Counted from the first letter of the stretch, positions 1 to 11,897 are shown. The stretch is DNA of 64,000 nucleotides from Amaranthus tricolor (GCF_026212465.1 NC_080059.1:23987329-24051328); one strand, 5' to 3'. The notes: generated by a model from the letters alone, not told the origin. Translations and numbers: made by a program.

Positions 1-525
1 GCTAGAAATTACTTGTTAAGTTGCGATTTTAAGGGTTTTTTAGCGTTTTTGGCCCTTTTGCGCATAAAGTAGCTCAAACTTGGTTTGTTTAGCACGAAAC
101 TTGGCACACAACACTATGTGGTATATATTATTTTGTTGAAGTGGTTAGAATTCAAAATCATCGTCATATGTAAGAAATTACGTATTAAGTTGCGATTTTA
201 AGAGTTTTGAAGCGTTTTTTGGCACTTTTGCGCATAAAGTAGCTCAACCTTGGTTTGTTTTGCACGAAACTTGGCACACAACACTATTTGGTAAATACTA
301 TTGTGTTGAAGTGGTTAGAATTTAAAATCATAGTCATATACTAGAATTGCTTGTTAAGTTGCGATTTTAAATGTTTTTAAGCATTTTTGGCACTATTGCG
401 CAACAAGTAGCTCAAACTTGGTTTGTTTTGCACGAAACGTTGCACACAACGCTATTTGGTATATATTATTGTGTTGAAGTGGTATGAATTGAATATCATA
501 GTAATATGCAAGAAATTACGTGTTA

Positions 526-568
526 AGTTGCGATTTTAAGGGTTTTTAAGCATTTTTGGCCCTTTTGC
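526..568 (+). other. Helically phased T-tracts (example of a feature in every monomer)
   Basis: In GATTTTAAGGGTTTTTAAGC and the bases that follow, four runs of 4-5 T have centres about 9.5-10 bp apart. Runs of T (A on the other strand) phased with the helix turn are known to curve DNA. The pattern is present in most monomers of all three domains, so each array should have one intrinsic bend per roughly 168 bp. The curvature is inferred; the spacing is read directly. Confidence 0.7.
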
Positions 569-1011
569 GCATAAAGTAGCTCAAACTTGGTTTGTTTTTC
601 ACGAAACTTGGCACACAACACTATTTGGTATATATTATTGTGTTGAAGTGGTTAGAATTTAAAATCATAGTCATATGCTAGAATTGCGTGTTAAGTTGCG
701 ATTTTAAGGGTTTTAAGTATTTTTGGCACTTTTGCGCATCAAGTAGCTCAAACTTTGTTTGTTTTGCACGAAACTTTGCACACAACGCTATTTGGTATAT
801 ATTATTTTGTTGAAGTGGTTTGAATTGAAACTCATAGTCATATGCTAGAAATTACTTGTTAAGTTGCGATTTTAAGGGTTTTTTAGCGTTTTTGGCCCTT
901 TTGCGCATAAAGTAGCTCAAACTTGGTTTGTTTTGCACGAAATTTGCACACAACGCTATTTGGTATATATTATTGTGTTGAAGTGGTTTGAATTGAAAAT
1001 CATAGTCATAT

Positions 1012-1172
1012 GCTAGAAATTACTTGTTATGTTGCGATTTTAACGGTTTTTAAGCATTTTTGGCACTTTTGCGCATATAGTAGCTCAAACTTGGTTTGTT
1101 TTGCGCGAACACAACTCTATTTGGTATATATTATTGTGTTGAAGTGGTTAGAATTGAAAATCATAGTCATAT
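1012..1172 (+). repeat. Short monomer type m7 (161 bp)
   Basis: This monomer is about 8 bp shorter than its neighbours. The region that elsewhere reads GCGCGAAACTTGCACACAAC has collapsed to GCGCGAACACAAC. It closes every domain A HOR, and the same deletion (seen as GAGTTGTGTTCGCGC on the plus strand) occurs repeatedly in inverted domain C, for example near 49165, 50847, 52361 and 54044. It is therefore a good marker of common ancestry between domains A and C. Confidence 0.9.
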
Positions 1173-2680
1173 GCTAGAAATTACTTGTTAAGTTGCGATT
1201 TTAAGGGTTTTTTAGCGTTTTTGGCCCTTTTGCGCATAAAGTAGCTCAAACTTGGTTTGTTTAGCACGAAACTTGGCACACAACACTATGTGGTATATAT
1301 TATTTTGTTGAAGTGGTTAGAATTCAAAATCATCGTCATATGTAAGAAATTACGTATTAAGTTGCGATTTTAAGAGTTTTGAAGCGTTTTTGGCACTTTT
1401 GCGCATAAAGTAGCTCAACCTTGGTTTGTTTTGCACGAAACTTGGCACACAACACTATTTGGTAAATACTATTGTGTTGAAGTGGTTAGAATTTAAAATC
1501 ATAGTCATATACTAGAATTGCTTGTTAAGTTGCGATTTTAAATGTTTTTAAGCATTTTTGGCACTATTGCGCAACAAGTAGCTCAAACTTGGTTTGTTTT
1601 GCACGAAACGTTGCACACAACGCTATTTGGTATATATTATTGTGTTGAAGTGGTATGAATTGAATATCATAGTAATATGCTAGAAATTACGTGTTAAGTT
1701 GCGATTTTAAGGGTTTTTAAGCATTTTTGGCACTTTGCGCATAAAGTAGCTCAAACTTGGTTTGTTTTGCGCGAAACTTGCACACAACGCTATTTGGTAT
1801 ATATTATTGTGTTGAAGTGGTTAGAATTGAAAATCATAGTCATATACTAGAAATTACTTGTTAAGTTGCGATTTTAAGGGTTTTTTTTAGCGTTTTTGGC
1901 CCTTTTGAGCATAAAGTAGCTCAAACTTGGTTTGTTTTGCACGAAATTTGCACACAACGCTATTTGGTATATATTATTGTGTTGAAGTGGTTTGAATTGA
2001 AAATCATAGTCATATGCTAGAAATTACTTGTTATGTTGCGATTTTAACGGTTTTTAAGAGTTTTTGGCCCTTTTGCGCATAAAGTAGCTCAAACTTGGTT
2101 TGTTTTTCACGAAACTTGGCACACAACACTATTTGGTATATATTATTGTGTTGAAGTGGTTAGAATTTAAAATCATAGTCATATGCTAGAATTGCGTGTT
2201 AAGTTGCGATTTTAAGGGTTTTAAGTATTTCTGGCACTTTTGCGCATCAAGTAGCTCAAACTTTGTTTGTTTTGCACCAAACTTTGCACACAACGCTATT
2301 TGGTATATATTATTTTGTTGAAGTGGTTTGAATTGAAACTCATAGTCATATGCTAGAAATTACTTGTTAAGTTGCGATTTTAAGGGTTTTTTAGCGTTTT
2401 TGGCCCTTTTGCGCATAAAGTAGCTCAAACTTGGTTTGTTTTGCACGAAATTTGCACACAACGCTATTTGGTATATATTATTGTGTTGAAGTGGTTTGAA
2501 TTGAAAATCATAGTCATATGCTAGAAATTACTTGTTATGTTGCGATTTTAACGGTTTTTAAGCATTTTTGGCACTTTTGCGCATATAGTAGCTCAAACTT
2601 GGTTTGTTTTGCGCGAACACAACTCTATTTGGTATATATTATTGTGTTGAAGTGGTTAGAATTGAAAATCATAGTCATAT
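1173..2680 (+). repeat. Domain A HOR copy 2, 9-mer (reference copy)
   Basis: Monomers start at 1173 (m1), 1342 (m2), 1511 (m3), 1679 (m4'), 1846 (m6'), 2016 (m7/m4 chimera), 2185 (m5), 2352 (m6) and 2520 (m7). Compared with the 7-mer, the single m4 is replaced by three monomers: m4' (GGCACTTTGCGC with GCGCGAAACTTGC), m6' (longer T-run, GAAATTTGC) and a chimera. Everything else keeps the same order and almost the same sequence. Confidence 0.94.
2016..2184 (+). repeat. Chimeric monomer m7/m4
   Basis: The first third matches m7 (TTATGTTGCG, TTTTAACGG). The rest matches m4 (GGCCCTTTTGCGCATAAAG, TTTTTCACGAAACTTGG, GTTAGAATTTAAAATC). The switch falls in the T-rich stretch after ACGG. The same chimera lies at the same place in the other 9-mers (around 4695, 7377 and 8889), so it arose once and was copied with the HOR. 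It is the expected product of unequal exchange between two blocks. Confidence 0.88.
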
Positions 2681-3851
2681 GCTAGAAATTACTTGTTAAG
2701 TTGCGATTTTAAGGGTTTTTTAGCGTTTTTGGCCCTTTTGCGCATAAAGTAGCTCAAACTTGGTTTGTTTAGCACGAAACTTGGCACACAACACTATGTG
2801 GTATATATTATTTTGTTGAAGTGGTTAGAATTCAAAATCATCGTCATATGTAAGAAATTACGTATTAAGTTGCGATTTTAAGAGTTTTGAAGCGTTTTTG
2901 GCACTTTTGCGCATAAAGTAGCTCAACCTTGGTTTGTTTTGCACGAAACTTGGCACACAACACTATTTGGTAAATACTATTGTGTTGAAGAGGTTAGAAT
3001 TTAAAATCATAGTCATATACTAGAATTGCTTGTTAAGTTGCGATTTTAAATGTTTTTAAGCATTTTTGGCACTATTGCGCAACAAGTAGCTCAAACTTGG
3101 TTTGTTTTGCACGAAACGTTGCACACAACGCTATTTGGTATATATTATTGTGTTGAAGTGGTATGAATTGAATATCATAGTAATATGCAAGAAATTACGT
3201 GTTAAGTTGCGATTTTAAGGGTTTTTAAGCATTTTTGGCCCTTTTGCGCATAAAGTAGCTCAAACTTGGTTTGTTTTTCACGAAACTTGGCACACAACAC
3301 TATTTGGTATATATTATTGTGTTGAAGTGGTTAGAATTTAAAATCATAGTCATATGCTAGAATTGCGTGTTAAGTTGCGATTTTAAGGGTTTTAAGTATT
3401 TTTGGCACTTTTGCGCATCAAGTAGCTCAAACTTTGTTTGTTTTGCACCAAACTTTGCACACAACGCTATTTGGTATATATTATTTTGTTGAAGTGGTTT
3501 GAATTGAAACTCATAGTCATATGCTAGAAATTACTTGTTAAGTTGCGATTTTAAGGGTTTTTTAGCGTTTTTGGCCCTTTTGCGCATAAAGTAGCTCAAA
3601 CTTGGTTTGTTTTGCACGAAATTTGCACACAACGCTATTTGGTATATATTATTGTGTTGAAGTGGTTTGAATTGAAAATCATAGTCATATGCTAGAAATT
3701 ACTTGTTATGTTGCGATTTTAACGGTTTTTAAGCATTTTTGGCACTTTTGCGCATATAGTAGCTCAAACTTGGTTTGTTTTGCGCGAACACAACTCTATT
3801 TGGTATATATTATTGTGTTGAAGTGGTTAGAATTGAAAATCATAGTCATAT
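2681..3851 (+). repeat. Domain A HOR copy 3, 7-mer
   Basis: Same monomer order as copy 1 (m1-m7), with m4 of the GGCCC/TTTTTCACG type. Differences from copy 1 are scattered single bases, for example GAAGAGG for GAAGTGG near 2989 and GCACCAAAC for GCACGAAAC near 3446. Confidence 0.94.
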
Positions 3852-5358
3852 GCTAGAAATTACTTGTTAAGTTGCGATTTTAAGGGTTTTTTAGCGTTTT
3901 TGGCCCTTTTGCGCATAAAGTAGCTCAAACTTGGTTTGTTTAGCACGAAACTTGGCACACAACACTATGTGGTATATATTATTTTGTTGAAGTGGTTAGA
4001 ATTCAAAATCATCGTCATATGTAAGAAATTACGTATTAAGTTGCGATTTTAAGAGTTTTGAAGCGTTTTTGGCACTTTTGCGCATAAAGTAGCTCAACCT
4101 TGGTTTGTTTTGCACGAAACTTGGCACACAACACTATTTGGTAAATACTATTGTGTTGAAGTGGTTAGAATTTAAAATCATAGTCATATACTAGAATTGC
4201 TTGTTAAGTTGCGATTTTAAATGTTTTTAAGCATTTTTGGCACTATTGCGCAACAAGTAGCTCAAACTTGGTTTGTTTTGCACGAAACGTTGCACACAAC
4301 GCTATTTGGTATATATTATTGTGTTGAAGTGGTATGAATTGAATATCATAGTAATATGCTAGAAATTACGTGTTAAGTTGCGATTTTAAGGGTTTTTAAG
4401 CATTTTTGGCACTTTGCGCATAAAGTAGCTCAAACTTGGTTTGTTTTGCGCGAAACTTGCACACAACGCTATTTGGTATATATTATTGTGTTGAAGTGGT
4501 TAGAATTGAAAATCATAGTCATATACTAGAAATTACTTGTTAAGTTGCGATTTTAAGGGTTTTTTTAGCGTTTTTGGCCCTTTTGAGCATAAAGTAGCTC
4601 AAACTTGGTTTGTTTTGCACGAAATTTGCACACAACGCTATTTGGTATATATTATTGTGTTGAAGTGGTTTGAATTGAAAATCATAGTCATATGCTAGAA
4701 ATTACTTGTTATGTTGCGATTTTAACGGTTTTTAAGAGTTTTTGGCCCTTTTGCGCATAAAGTAGCTCAAACTTGGTTTGTTTTTCACGAAACTTGGCAC
4801 ACAACACTATTTGGTATATATTATTGTGTTGAAGTGGTTAGAATTTAAAATCATAGTCATATGCTAGAATTGCGTGTTAAGTTGCGATTTTAAGGGTTTT
4901 AAGTATTTTTGGCACTTTTGCGCATCAAGTAGCTCAAACTTTGTTTGTTTTGCACGAAACTTTGCACACAACGCTATTTGGTATATATTATTTTGTTGAA
5001 GTGGTTTGAATTGAAACTCATAGTCATATGCTAGAAATTACTTGTTAAGTTGCGATTTTAAGGGTTTTTTAGCGTTTTTGGCCCTTTTGCGCATAAAGTA
5101 GCTCAAACTTGGTTTGTTTTGCACGAAATTTGCACACAACGCTATTTGGTATATATTATTGTGTTGAAGTGGTTTGAATTGAAAATCATAGTCATATGCT
5201 AGAAATTACTTGTTATGTTGCGATTTTAACGGTTTTTAAGCATTTTTGGCACTTTTGCGCATATAGTAGCTCAAACTTGGTTTGTTTTGCGCGAACACAA
5301 CTCTATTTGGTATATATTATTGTGTTGAAGTGGTTAGAATTGAAAATCATAGTCATAT
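3852..5358 (+). repeat. Domain A HOR copy 4, 9-mer
   Basis: Same order as the 9-mer of copy 2, including m4', m6' and the m7/m4 chimera. The distance between the m1 TTTAGCACG markers (3942 to 5451) is 1509 bp, close to the 1508 of copy 2. Confidence 0.94.
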
Positions 5359-6532
5359 GCTAGAAATTACTTGTTAAGTTGCGATTTTAAGGGTTTTTTT
5401 TAGCGTTTTTGGCCCTTTTGCGCATAAAGTAGCTCAAACTTGGTTTGTTTAGCACGAAACTTGGCACACAACACTATGTGGTATATATTATTTTGTTGAA
5501 GTGGTTAGAATTCAAAATCATCGTCATATGTAAGAAATTACGTATTAAGTTGCGATTTTAAGAGTTTTGAAGCGTTTTTTGGCACTTTTTGCGCATAAAG
5601 TAGCTCAACCTTGGTTTGTTTTGCACGAAACTTGGCACACAACACTATTTGGTAAATACTATTGTGTTGAAGTGGTTAGAATTAAAAATCATAGTCATAT
5701 ACTAGAATTGCTTGTTAAGTTGTGATTTTAAATGTTTTTAAGCATTTTTGGCACTATTGCGCAACAAGTAGCTCAAACTTGGTTTGTTTTGCACGAAACG
5801 TTGCACACAACGCTATTTGGTATATATTATTGTGTTGAAGTGGTATGAATTGAATATCATAGTAATATGCTAGAAATTACGTGTTAAGTTGCGATTTTAA
5901 GGGTTTTTAAGCATTTTTGGCCCTTTTGCGCATAAAGTAGCTCAAACTTGGTTTTTTTTCACGAAACTTGGCACACAATACTATTTGGTATATATTATTG
6001 TGTTGAAGTGGTTAGAATTTAAAATCATAGTCATATGCTAGAATTGCGTGTTAAGTTGCGATTTTAAGGGTTTTAAGTATTTTTGGCACTTTTGCGCATC
6101 AAGTAGCTCAAACTTTGTTTGTTTTGCACGAAACTTTGCACACAACGCTATTTGGTATATATTATTTTTGTTGAAGTGGTTTGAATTGAAACTCATAGTC
6201 ATATGCTAGAAATTACTTGTTAAGTTGCGATTTTAAGGGTTTTTTAGCGTTTTTGGCCCTTTTGCGCATAAAGTAGCTCAAACTTGGTTTGTTTGCACGA
6301 AATTTGCACACAACGCTATTTGGTATATATTATTGTGTTGAAGTGGTTTGAATTGAAAATCATAGTCATATGCTAGAAATTACTTGTTATGTTGCGATTT
6401 TAACGGTTTTAAAGCATTTTTGGCACTTTTGCGCATATAGTAGCTCAAACTTGGTTTGTTTTGCGCGAACACAACTCTATTTGGTATATATTATTGTGTT
6501 GAAGTGGTTAGAATTGAAAATCATAGTCATAT
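5359..6532 (+). repeat. Domain A HOR copy 5, 7-mer
   Basis: Monomers m1-m7. It shows several homopolymer-length changes relative to copies 1 and 3 (longer T-runs near 5395 and 5585, a shorter GTTTGCACG near 6293) and a few substitutions, such as TGTGATTTT near 5720. Confidence 0.93.
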
Positions 6533-8044
6533 GCTAGAAATTACTTGTTAAGTTGCGATTTTTAAGGGTTTTTTTAGCGTTTTTGGCCCTTTTGCGCATA
6601 AAGTAGCTCAAACTTGGTTTGTTTAGCACGAAAGTTGGCACACAACACTATGTGGTATATATTATTTTGTTGAAGTGCTTAGAATTCAAAATCATCGTCA
6701 TATGTAAGAAATTACGTATTAAGTTGCGATTTTAAGAGTTTTGAAGCGTTTTTGGCACTTTTGCGCATAAAGTAGCTCAACCTTGGTTTGTTTTGCACGA
6801 AACTTGGCACACAACACTATTTGGTAAATACTATTGTGTTGAAGTGGTTAGAATTTAAAATCATAGTCATATACTAGAATCGCTTGTTAAGTTGCGATTT
6901 TAAATGTTTTTAAGCATTTTTGGCACTATTGCGCAACAAGTAGCTCAAACTTGGTTTGTTTTGCACAAAACGTTGCACACAACGCTATTTGGTATATATT
7001 ATTGTGTTGAAGTGGTATGAATTGAATATCATAGTAATATGCTAGAAATTACGTGTTAAGTTGCGATTTTAAGGGTTTTTAAGCATTTTTGGCACTTTTG
7101 CGCATAAAGTAGCTCAAACTTGGTTTGTTTTGCGCGAAACTTGCACACAACGCTATTTGGTATATATTATTGTGTTGAAGTGGTTAGAATTGAAAATCAT
7201 AGTCATATACTAGAAATTACTTGTTAAGTTGCCATTTTAAGGGTTTTTTAGCGTTTTTGGCCCTTTTGCGCATAAAGTAGCTCAAACTTGGTTTGTTTTG
7301 CACGAAATTTGCACAGAACGCTATTTGGTATATATTATTGTGTTGATGTGGTTTGAATTGAAAATCATAGTCATATGCTAGAAATTACTTGTTATGTTGC
7401 GATTTTTAACGGTTTTTTAAGAGTTTTTGGCCCTTTTGCGCATAAAGTATCTCAAATTTGGTTTGTTTTTCACGAAACTTGGCACACAACACTATTTGGT
7501 ATATATTATTGTGTTGAAGTGGTTAGAATTTAAAATCATAGTCATATGCTAGAATTGCGTGTTTAAGTTGCGATTTTAAGGGTTTTAAGTATTTTTGGCA
7601 CTTTTGCGCATCAAGTAGCTCAAACTTTGTTTGTTTTGCACGAAACTTTGCACACAACGCTATTTGGTATATATTATTTTGTTGAAGTAGTTTGAATTGA
7701 AACTCATAGTCATATGCTAGAAATTACTTGTTAAGTTGCGATTTTAAGGGTTTTTTAGCGTTTTTGGCCCTTTTGCGCATAAAGTAGCTCAAACTTGGTT
7801 TGTTTTGCACGAAATTTGCACACAACGTTATTTGGTATATATTAATGTGTTGAAGTGGTTTGAATTGAAAATCATAGTCATATGCTAGAAATTACTTGTT
7901 ATGTTGCGATTTTAACGGTTTTTAAGCATTTTTGGCACTTTTGCGCATATAGTAGCTCAAACTTGGTTTGTTTTGCGCGAACACAACTCTATTTAGTATA
8001 TATTATTGTGTTGAAGTGGTTAGAATTGAAAATCATAGTCATAT
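6533..8044 (+). repeat. Domain A HOR copy 6, 9-mer
   Basis: Nine-monomer order with m4', m6' and the m7/m4 chimera. Small private differences include GAAAGTTGG near 6631, TTGCCATTTT near 7230 and GTATCTCAAATTTGG near 7447. It is followed directly by another 9-mer, which breaks the earlier 7-9 alternation. Confidence 0.93.
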
Positions 8045-9554
8045 GCTAGAAATTACTTGTTAAGTTGCGATTTTAAGGGTTTTTTTAGCGTTTTTTGGCC
8101 CTTTTGCGCATAAAGTAGCTCAAACTTGGTTTGTTTAGCTCAAAACTTGGCACACAACACTATATGGTATATATTATTTTGTTGAAGTGGTTAGAATTCA
8201 AAATCATCGTCATATGTAAGAAATTACGTATTAAGTTGCGATTTTAAGAGTTTTGAAGCGTTTTTGGCACTTTTGCGCATAAAGTAGCTCAACCTTGGTT
8301 TGTTTTGCACGAAACTTGGCACACAACACTATTTGGTAAATACTATTGTGTTGAAGTGGTTAGAATTTAAAATCATAGTCATATACTAGAATTGCTTGTT
8401 AAGTTGCGATTTTAAATGTTTTTAAGCATTTTTGGCACTATTGCGCAACAAGTAGCTCAAACTTGGTTTGTTTTGCACGAAACGTGCACACAACGCTATT
8501 TGGTATATATTATTGTGTTGAAGTGGTATGAATTGAATATCATAGTAATATGCTAGAAATTACGTGTTAAGTTGCGATTTTAAGGGTTTTTAAGCATTTT
8601 TGGCACTTTTGCGCATAAAGTAGCTCAAACTTGGTTTGTTTTGCACGAAACTTGCACACAACGCTATTTGGTATATATTATTGTGTTGAAGTGGTTAGAA
8701 TTGAAAATTATAGTCATATACTAGAAATTACTTGTTAAGTTGCGATTTTAAGGGTTTTTTAGCGTTTTTGGCCCTTTTGCGCATAAAGTAGCTCAAACTT
8801 GGTTTGTTTTGCACGAAATTTGCACACAACGCTATTTGGTATATATTATTGTGTTGAAGTGGTTTGAATTGAAAATCATAGTCATATGCTAGAAATTACT
8901 TGTTATGTTGCGATTTTAACGGTTTTTAAGAGTTTTTGGCGCTTTTGCGCATAAAGTAGCTCAAACTTGGTTTGTTTTTCACGAAACTTGGCACACAACA
9001 CTATTTGGTATATATTATTGTGTTGAAGTGGTTAGAATTTAAAATCATAGTCATATGCTAGAATTGCGTGTTAAGTTGCGATTTTAAGGGTTTTAAGTAT
9101 TTTTGGCACTTTTGCGCATCAAGTAGCTCAAACTTTGTTTGTTTTGCACGAAACTTTGCACACAACGCTATTTGGTATATATTATTTTGTTGAAGTGGTT
9201 TGAATTGAAACTCATAGTCATATGCTAGAAATTACTTGTTAAGTTGCGATTTTAAGGGTTTTTTTAGCGTTTTTGGCCCTTTTGCGCATAAAGTAGCTCA
9301 AACTTGGTTTGTTTTGCACGAAATTTGCACACAACGCTATTTGGTATATATTATTGTGTTGAAGTGGTTTGAATTGAAAATCATAGTCATATGCTAGAAA
9401 ATTACTTGTTATGTTGCGATTTTAACGGTTTTTAAGCATTTTTGGCACTTTTGCGCATATAGTAGCTCAAACTTGGTTTGTTTTGCGCGAACACAACTCT
9501 ATTTGGTATATATTATTGTGTTGAAGTGGTTAGAATTGAAAATCATAGTCATAT
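8045..9554 (+). repeat. Domain A HOR copy 7, 9-mer
   Basis: Second 9-mer in a row. Its m1 carries the variant TTTAGCTCAAAAC with ACTATATGG, instead of TTTAGCACG with ACTATGTGG. The same change appears in the m1 monomers near 10815 and 11817, so this variant is spreading among the later copies. Confidence 0.93.
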
Positions 9555-10725
9555 GCTAGAAATTACTTGTTAAGTTGCGATTTTAAGGGTTTTTTAGCGT
9601 TTTTGGCCCTTTTGCGCATAAAGTAGCTCAAACTTGGTTTGTTTAGCACGAAACTTGGCACACAACACTATGTGGTATATATTATTTTGTTGAAGTGCTT
9701 AGAATTCAAAATCATCGTCATATGTAAGAAATTACGTATTAAGTTGCGATTTTAAGAGTTTTGAAGCGTTTTTGGCACTTTTGCGCATAAAGTAGCTCAA
9801 CCTTGGTTTGTTTTGCACGAAACTTGGCACACAACACTATTTGGTAAATACTATTGTGTTGAAGTGGTTAGAATTTAAAATCATAGTCATATACTAGAAT
9901 TGCTTGTTAAGTTGCGATTTTAAATGTTTTTAAGCATTTTTGGCACTATTGCGCAACAAGTAGCTCAAACTTGGTTTGTTTTGCACGAAACGTTGCACAC
10001 AACGCTATTTAGTATATATTATTGTGTTGAAGTGGTATGAATTGAATATCATAGTAATATGCTAGAAATTACGTGTTAAGTTGCGATTTTAAGGGTTTTT
10101 AAGCATTTTTGGCCCTTTTGCGCATAAAGTAGCTCAAACGTGGTTTGTTTTTCACGAAACTTGGCACACAACACTATTTGGTATATATTATTGTGTTGAA
10201 GTGGTTAGAATTTAAAATCATAGTCATATGCTAGAATTGCGCGTTAAGTTGCGATTTTAAGGGTTTTAAGTATTTTTGGCACTTTTGCGCATCAAGTAGC
10301 TCAAACTTTGTTTGTTTTGCAGGAAACTTTGCACACAACGCTATTTGGTATATATTATTTTGTTGAAGTGGTTTGAATTGAAACTCATAGTCATATGCTA
10401 GAAATTACTTGTTAAGTTGCGATTTTAAGGGTTTTTTTAGCGTTTTTGGCCCTTTTGCGCATAAAGTAGCTCAAACTTGGTTTGTTTTGCACGAAATTTG
10501 CACACAACGCTATTTGGTATATATTATTGTGTTGAAGTGGTTTGAATTGAAAATCATAGTCATATGCTAGAAATTACTTGTTATGTTGCGATTTTAACGG
10601 TTTTTAAGCATTTTTGGCACTTTTGCGCATATAGTAGCTCAAACTTGGTTTGTTTTGCGCGAACACAACTCTATTTGGTATATATTATTGTGTTGAAGTG
10701 GTTAGAATTGAAATCATAGTCATAT
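9555..10725 (+). repeat. Domain A HOR copy 8, 7-mer
   Basis: Monomers m1-m7 with the 7-mer type m4 (GGCCC with TTTTTCACG, about 10063-10230). Its m1 has the older TTTAGCACG marker. Confidence 0.93.
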
Positions 10726-11727
10726 GCTAGAAATTACTTGTTAAGTTGCGATTTTAAGGGTTTTTTAGCGTTTTGGCCCTTTTGCGCATAAAGTAGCTCA
10801 AACTTGGTTTGTTTAGCTCGAACTTGGCACACAACACTATATGGTATATATTATTTTGTTGAAGTGGTTAGAATTCAAAATCATCGTCATATGTAAGAAA
10901 TTACGTATTAAGTTGCGATTTTAAGAGTTTTGAAGCGTTTTTGGCACTTTTGCGCATAAAGTAGCTCAACCCTTGTTTGTTTTGCACGAAACTTGGCACA
11001 CAACACTATTGGGTAAATACTATTGTGTTGAAGTGGTTAGAATTTAAAATCATAGTCATATACTAGAATTGCTTGTTAAGTTGCCATTTTAAATGTTTTT
11101 AAGCATTTTTGGCACTATTGCGCAACAAGTAGCTCAAACTTGGTTTGTTTTGCACGAAACGTTGCACACAACGCTATTTGGTATATATTATTGTGTTGAA
11201 GTGGTATGAATTGAATATCATAGTAATATGCTAGAAATTACGTGTTAAGTTGCGATTTTAAGGGTTTTTAAGCATTTTTGGCACTTTTGCGCATAAAGTA
11301 GCTCAAACTTGGTTTGTTTTGCGCGAAACTTGCACACAACGCTAATTGGTATATATTATTGTGTTGAAGTGGTTAGAATTGAAAATCATAGTCATATACT
11401 AGAAATTACTTGTTAAGTTGCGATTTTAAGGGTTTTTTAGCGTTTTTGGCCCTTTTGCGCATAAAGTAGCTCAAACTTGGTTTGTTTTGCACGAAATTTG
11501 CACACAACGCTATTTGGGTATATATTATTGTGTTCAAGTGGTTTGAATTGAAAATCATAGTCATATGCTAGAAATTACTTGTTATGTTGCGATTTTAACG
11601 GTTTTTAAGCATTTTTGGCACTTTTGCGCATATAGTAGCTCAAACTTGGTTTGTTTTGCGCGAACACAACTCTATTTGGTATATATTATTGTGTTGAAGT
11701 GGTTAGAATTGAAAATCATAGTCATAT
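10726..11727 (+). repeat. Domain A HOR copy 9, 6-mer deletion derivative
   Basis: The order is m1, m2, m3, m4', m6', m7. It equals the 9-mer with the last three monomers before m7 (chimera, m5, m6) removed. The length of 1002 bp fits six monomers. The presence of m4' shows it came from a 9-mer and not from a 7-mer. Confidence 0.92.
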
Positions 11728-11897
11728 GCTAGAAATTACTTGTTAAGTTGCGATTTTAAGGGTTTTTTAGCGTTTTGGCCCTTTTGCGCATAAAGTAGCT
11801 CAAACTTGGTTTGTTTAGCTCGAAACTTGGCACACAACACTATATGGTATATATTATTTTGTTGAAGTGGTTAGAATTCAAAATCATCGTCATATGT
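11728..11897 (+). repeat. Domain A last m1 monomer before the gap
   Basis: A complete m1 with the TTTAGCTCG and ACTATATGG variant and its EcoRI site near 11875. The sequence stops at CATATGT, exactly where m2 would begin, so the array was still running when the contig ended. Confidence 0.92.

Larger units (their letters stand above)
1..1172 (+). repeat. Domain A HOR copy 1, 7-mer (reference copy)
   Basis: The seven monomers start at 1, 170, 340, 508, 677, 844 and 1012 (m1-m7; lengths 169, 170, 168, 169, 167, 168, 161). Their markers are as follows. m1: TTTAGCACG and an EcoRI site (GAATTC, 148-153). m2: AGAGTTTTGAAGCG and GGTAAATACTATT. m3: CACTATTGCGCAACAAG and CGAAACGTTGC. m4: GGCCC with TTTTTCACG. 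m5: AAGTATTTTTGG with GCGCATCAAG. m6: GCACGAAATTTGC. m7: TTATGTTGCG, GCGCATATAG and GCGCGAACACAACTC. The next base begins m1 again, so the block is complete; the window simply starts at this phase. Confidence 0.95.
1..11897 (+). repeat. Satellite domain A: forward array of ~168-bp monomers in 7/9/6-mer HORs
   Basis: This is an uninterrupted head-to-tail array of about 71 monomers of 161-170 bp. Typical monomers read GATTTTAAGGG, a T-run, GGCCCTTTTGCGC or GGCACTTTTGCGC, GTAGCTCAAACTTGG, GCACGAAAC, GGTATATATTATT and then CATATGCTAG at the junction. Seven monomer types recur in fixed order, so the true repeat unit is a block of 6, 7 or 9 monomers. Copies of the same block differ by only a few bases, mostly homopolymer length, whereas neighbouring monomers within a block differ clearly. 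This pattern is known for homogenised centromeric satellites, and a centromeric role is inferred from it alone. No HindIII site was seen here, which separates this domain from domain B. Confidence 0.97.

Noticed and set aside
100..160. TATA-box-like GGTATATATTATT in each monomer as a promoter
   Set aside because: It is a conserved AT-rich part of every monomer, with no initiator, gene or transcript signal downstream. Function as a promoter cannot be supported from sequence alone.
1..11897. CRISPR-like array of regularly spaced repeats
   Set aside because: There are no unique spacers; the entire 168-bp unit is repeated, and there are no cas genes. It is a tandem satellite.
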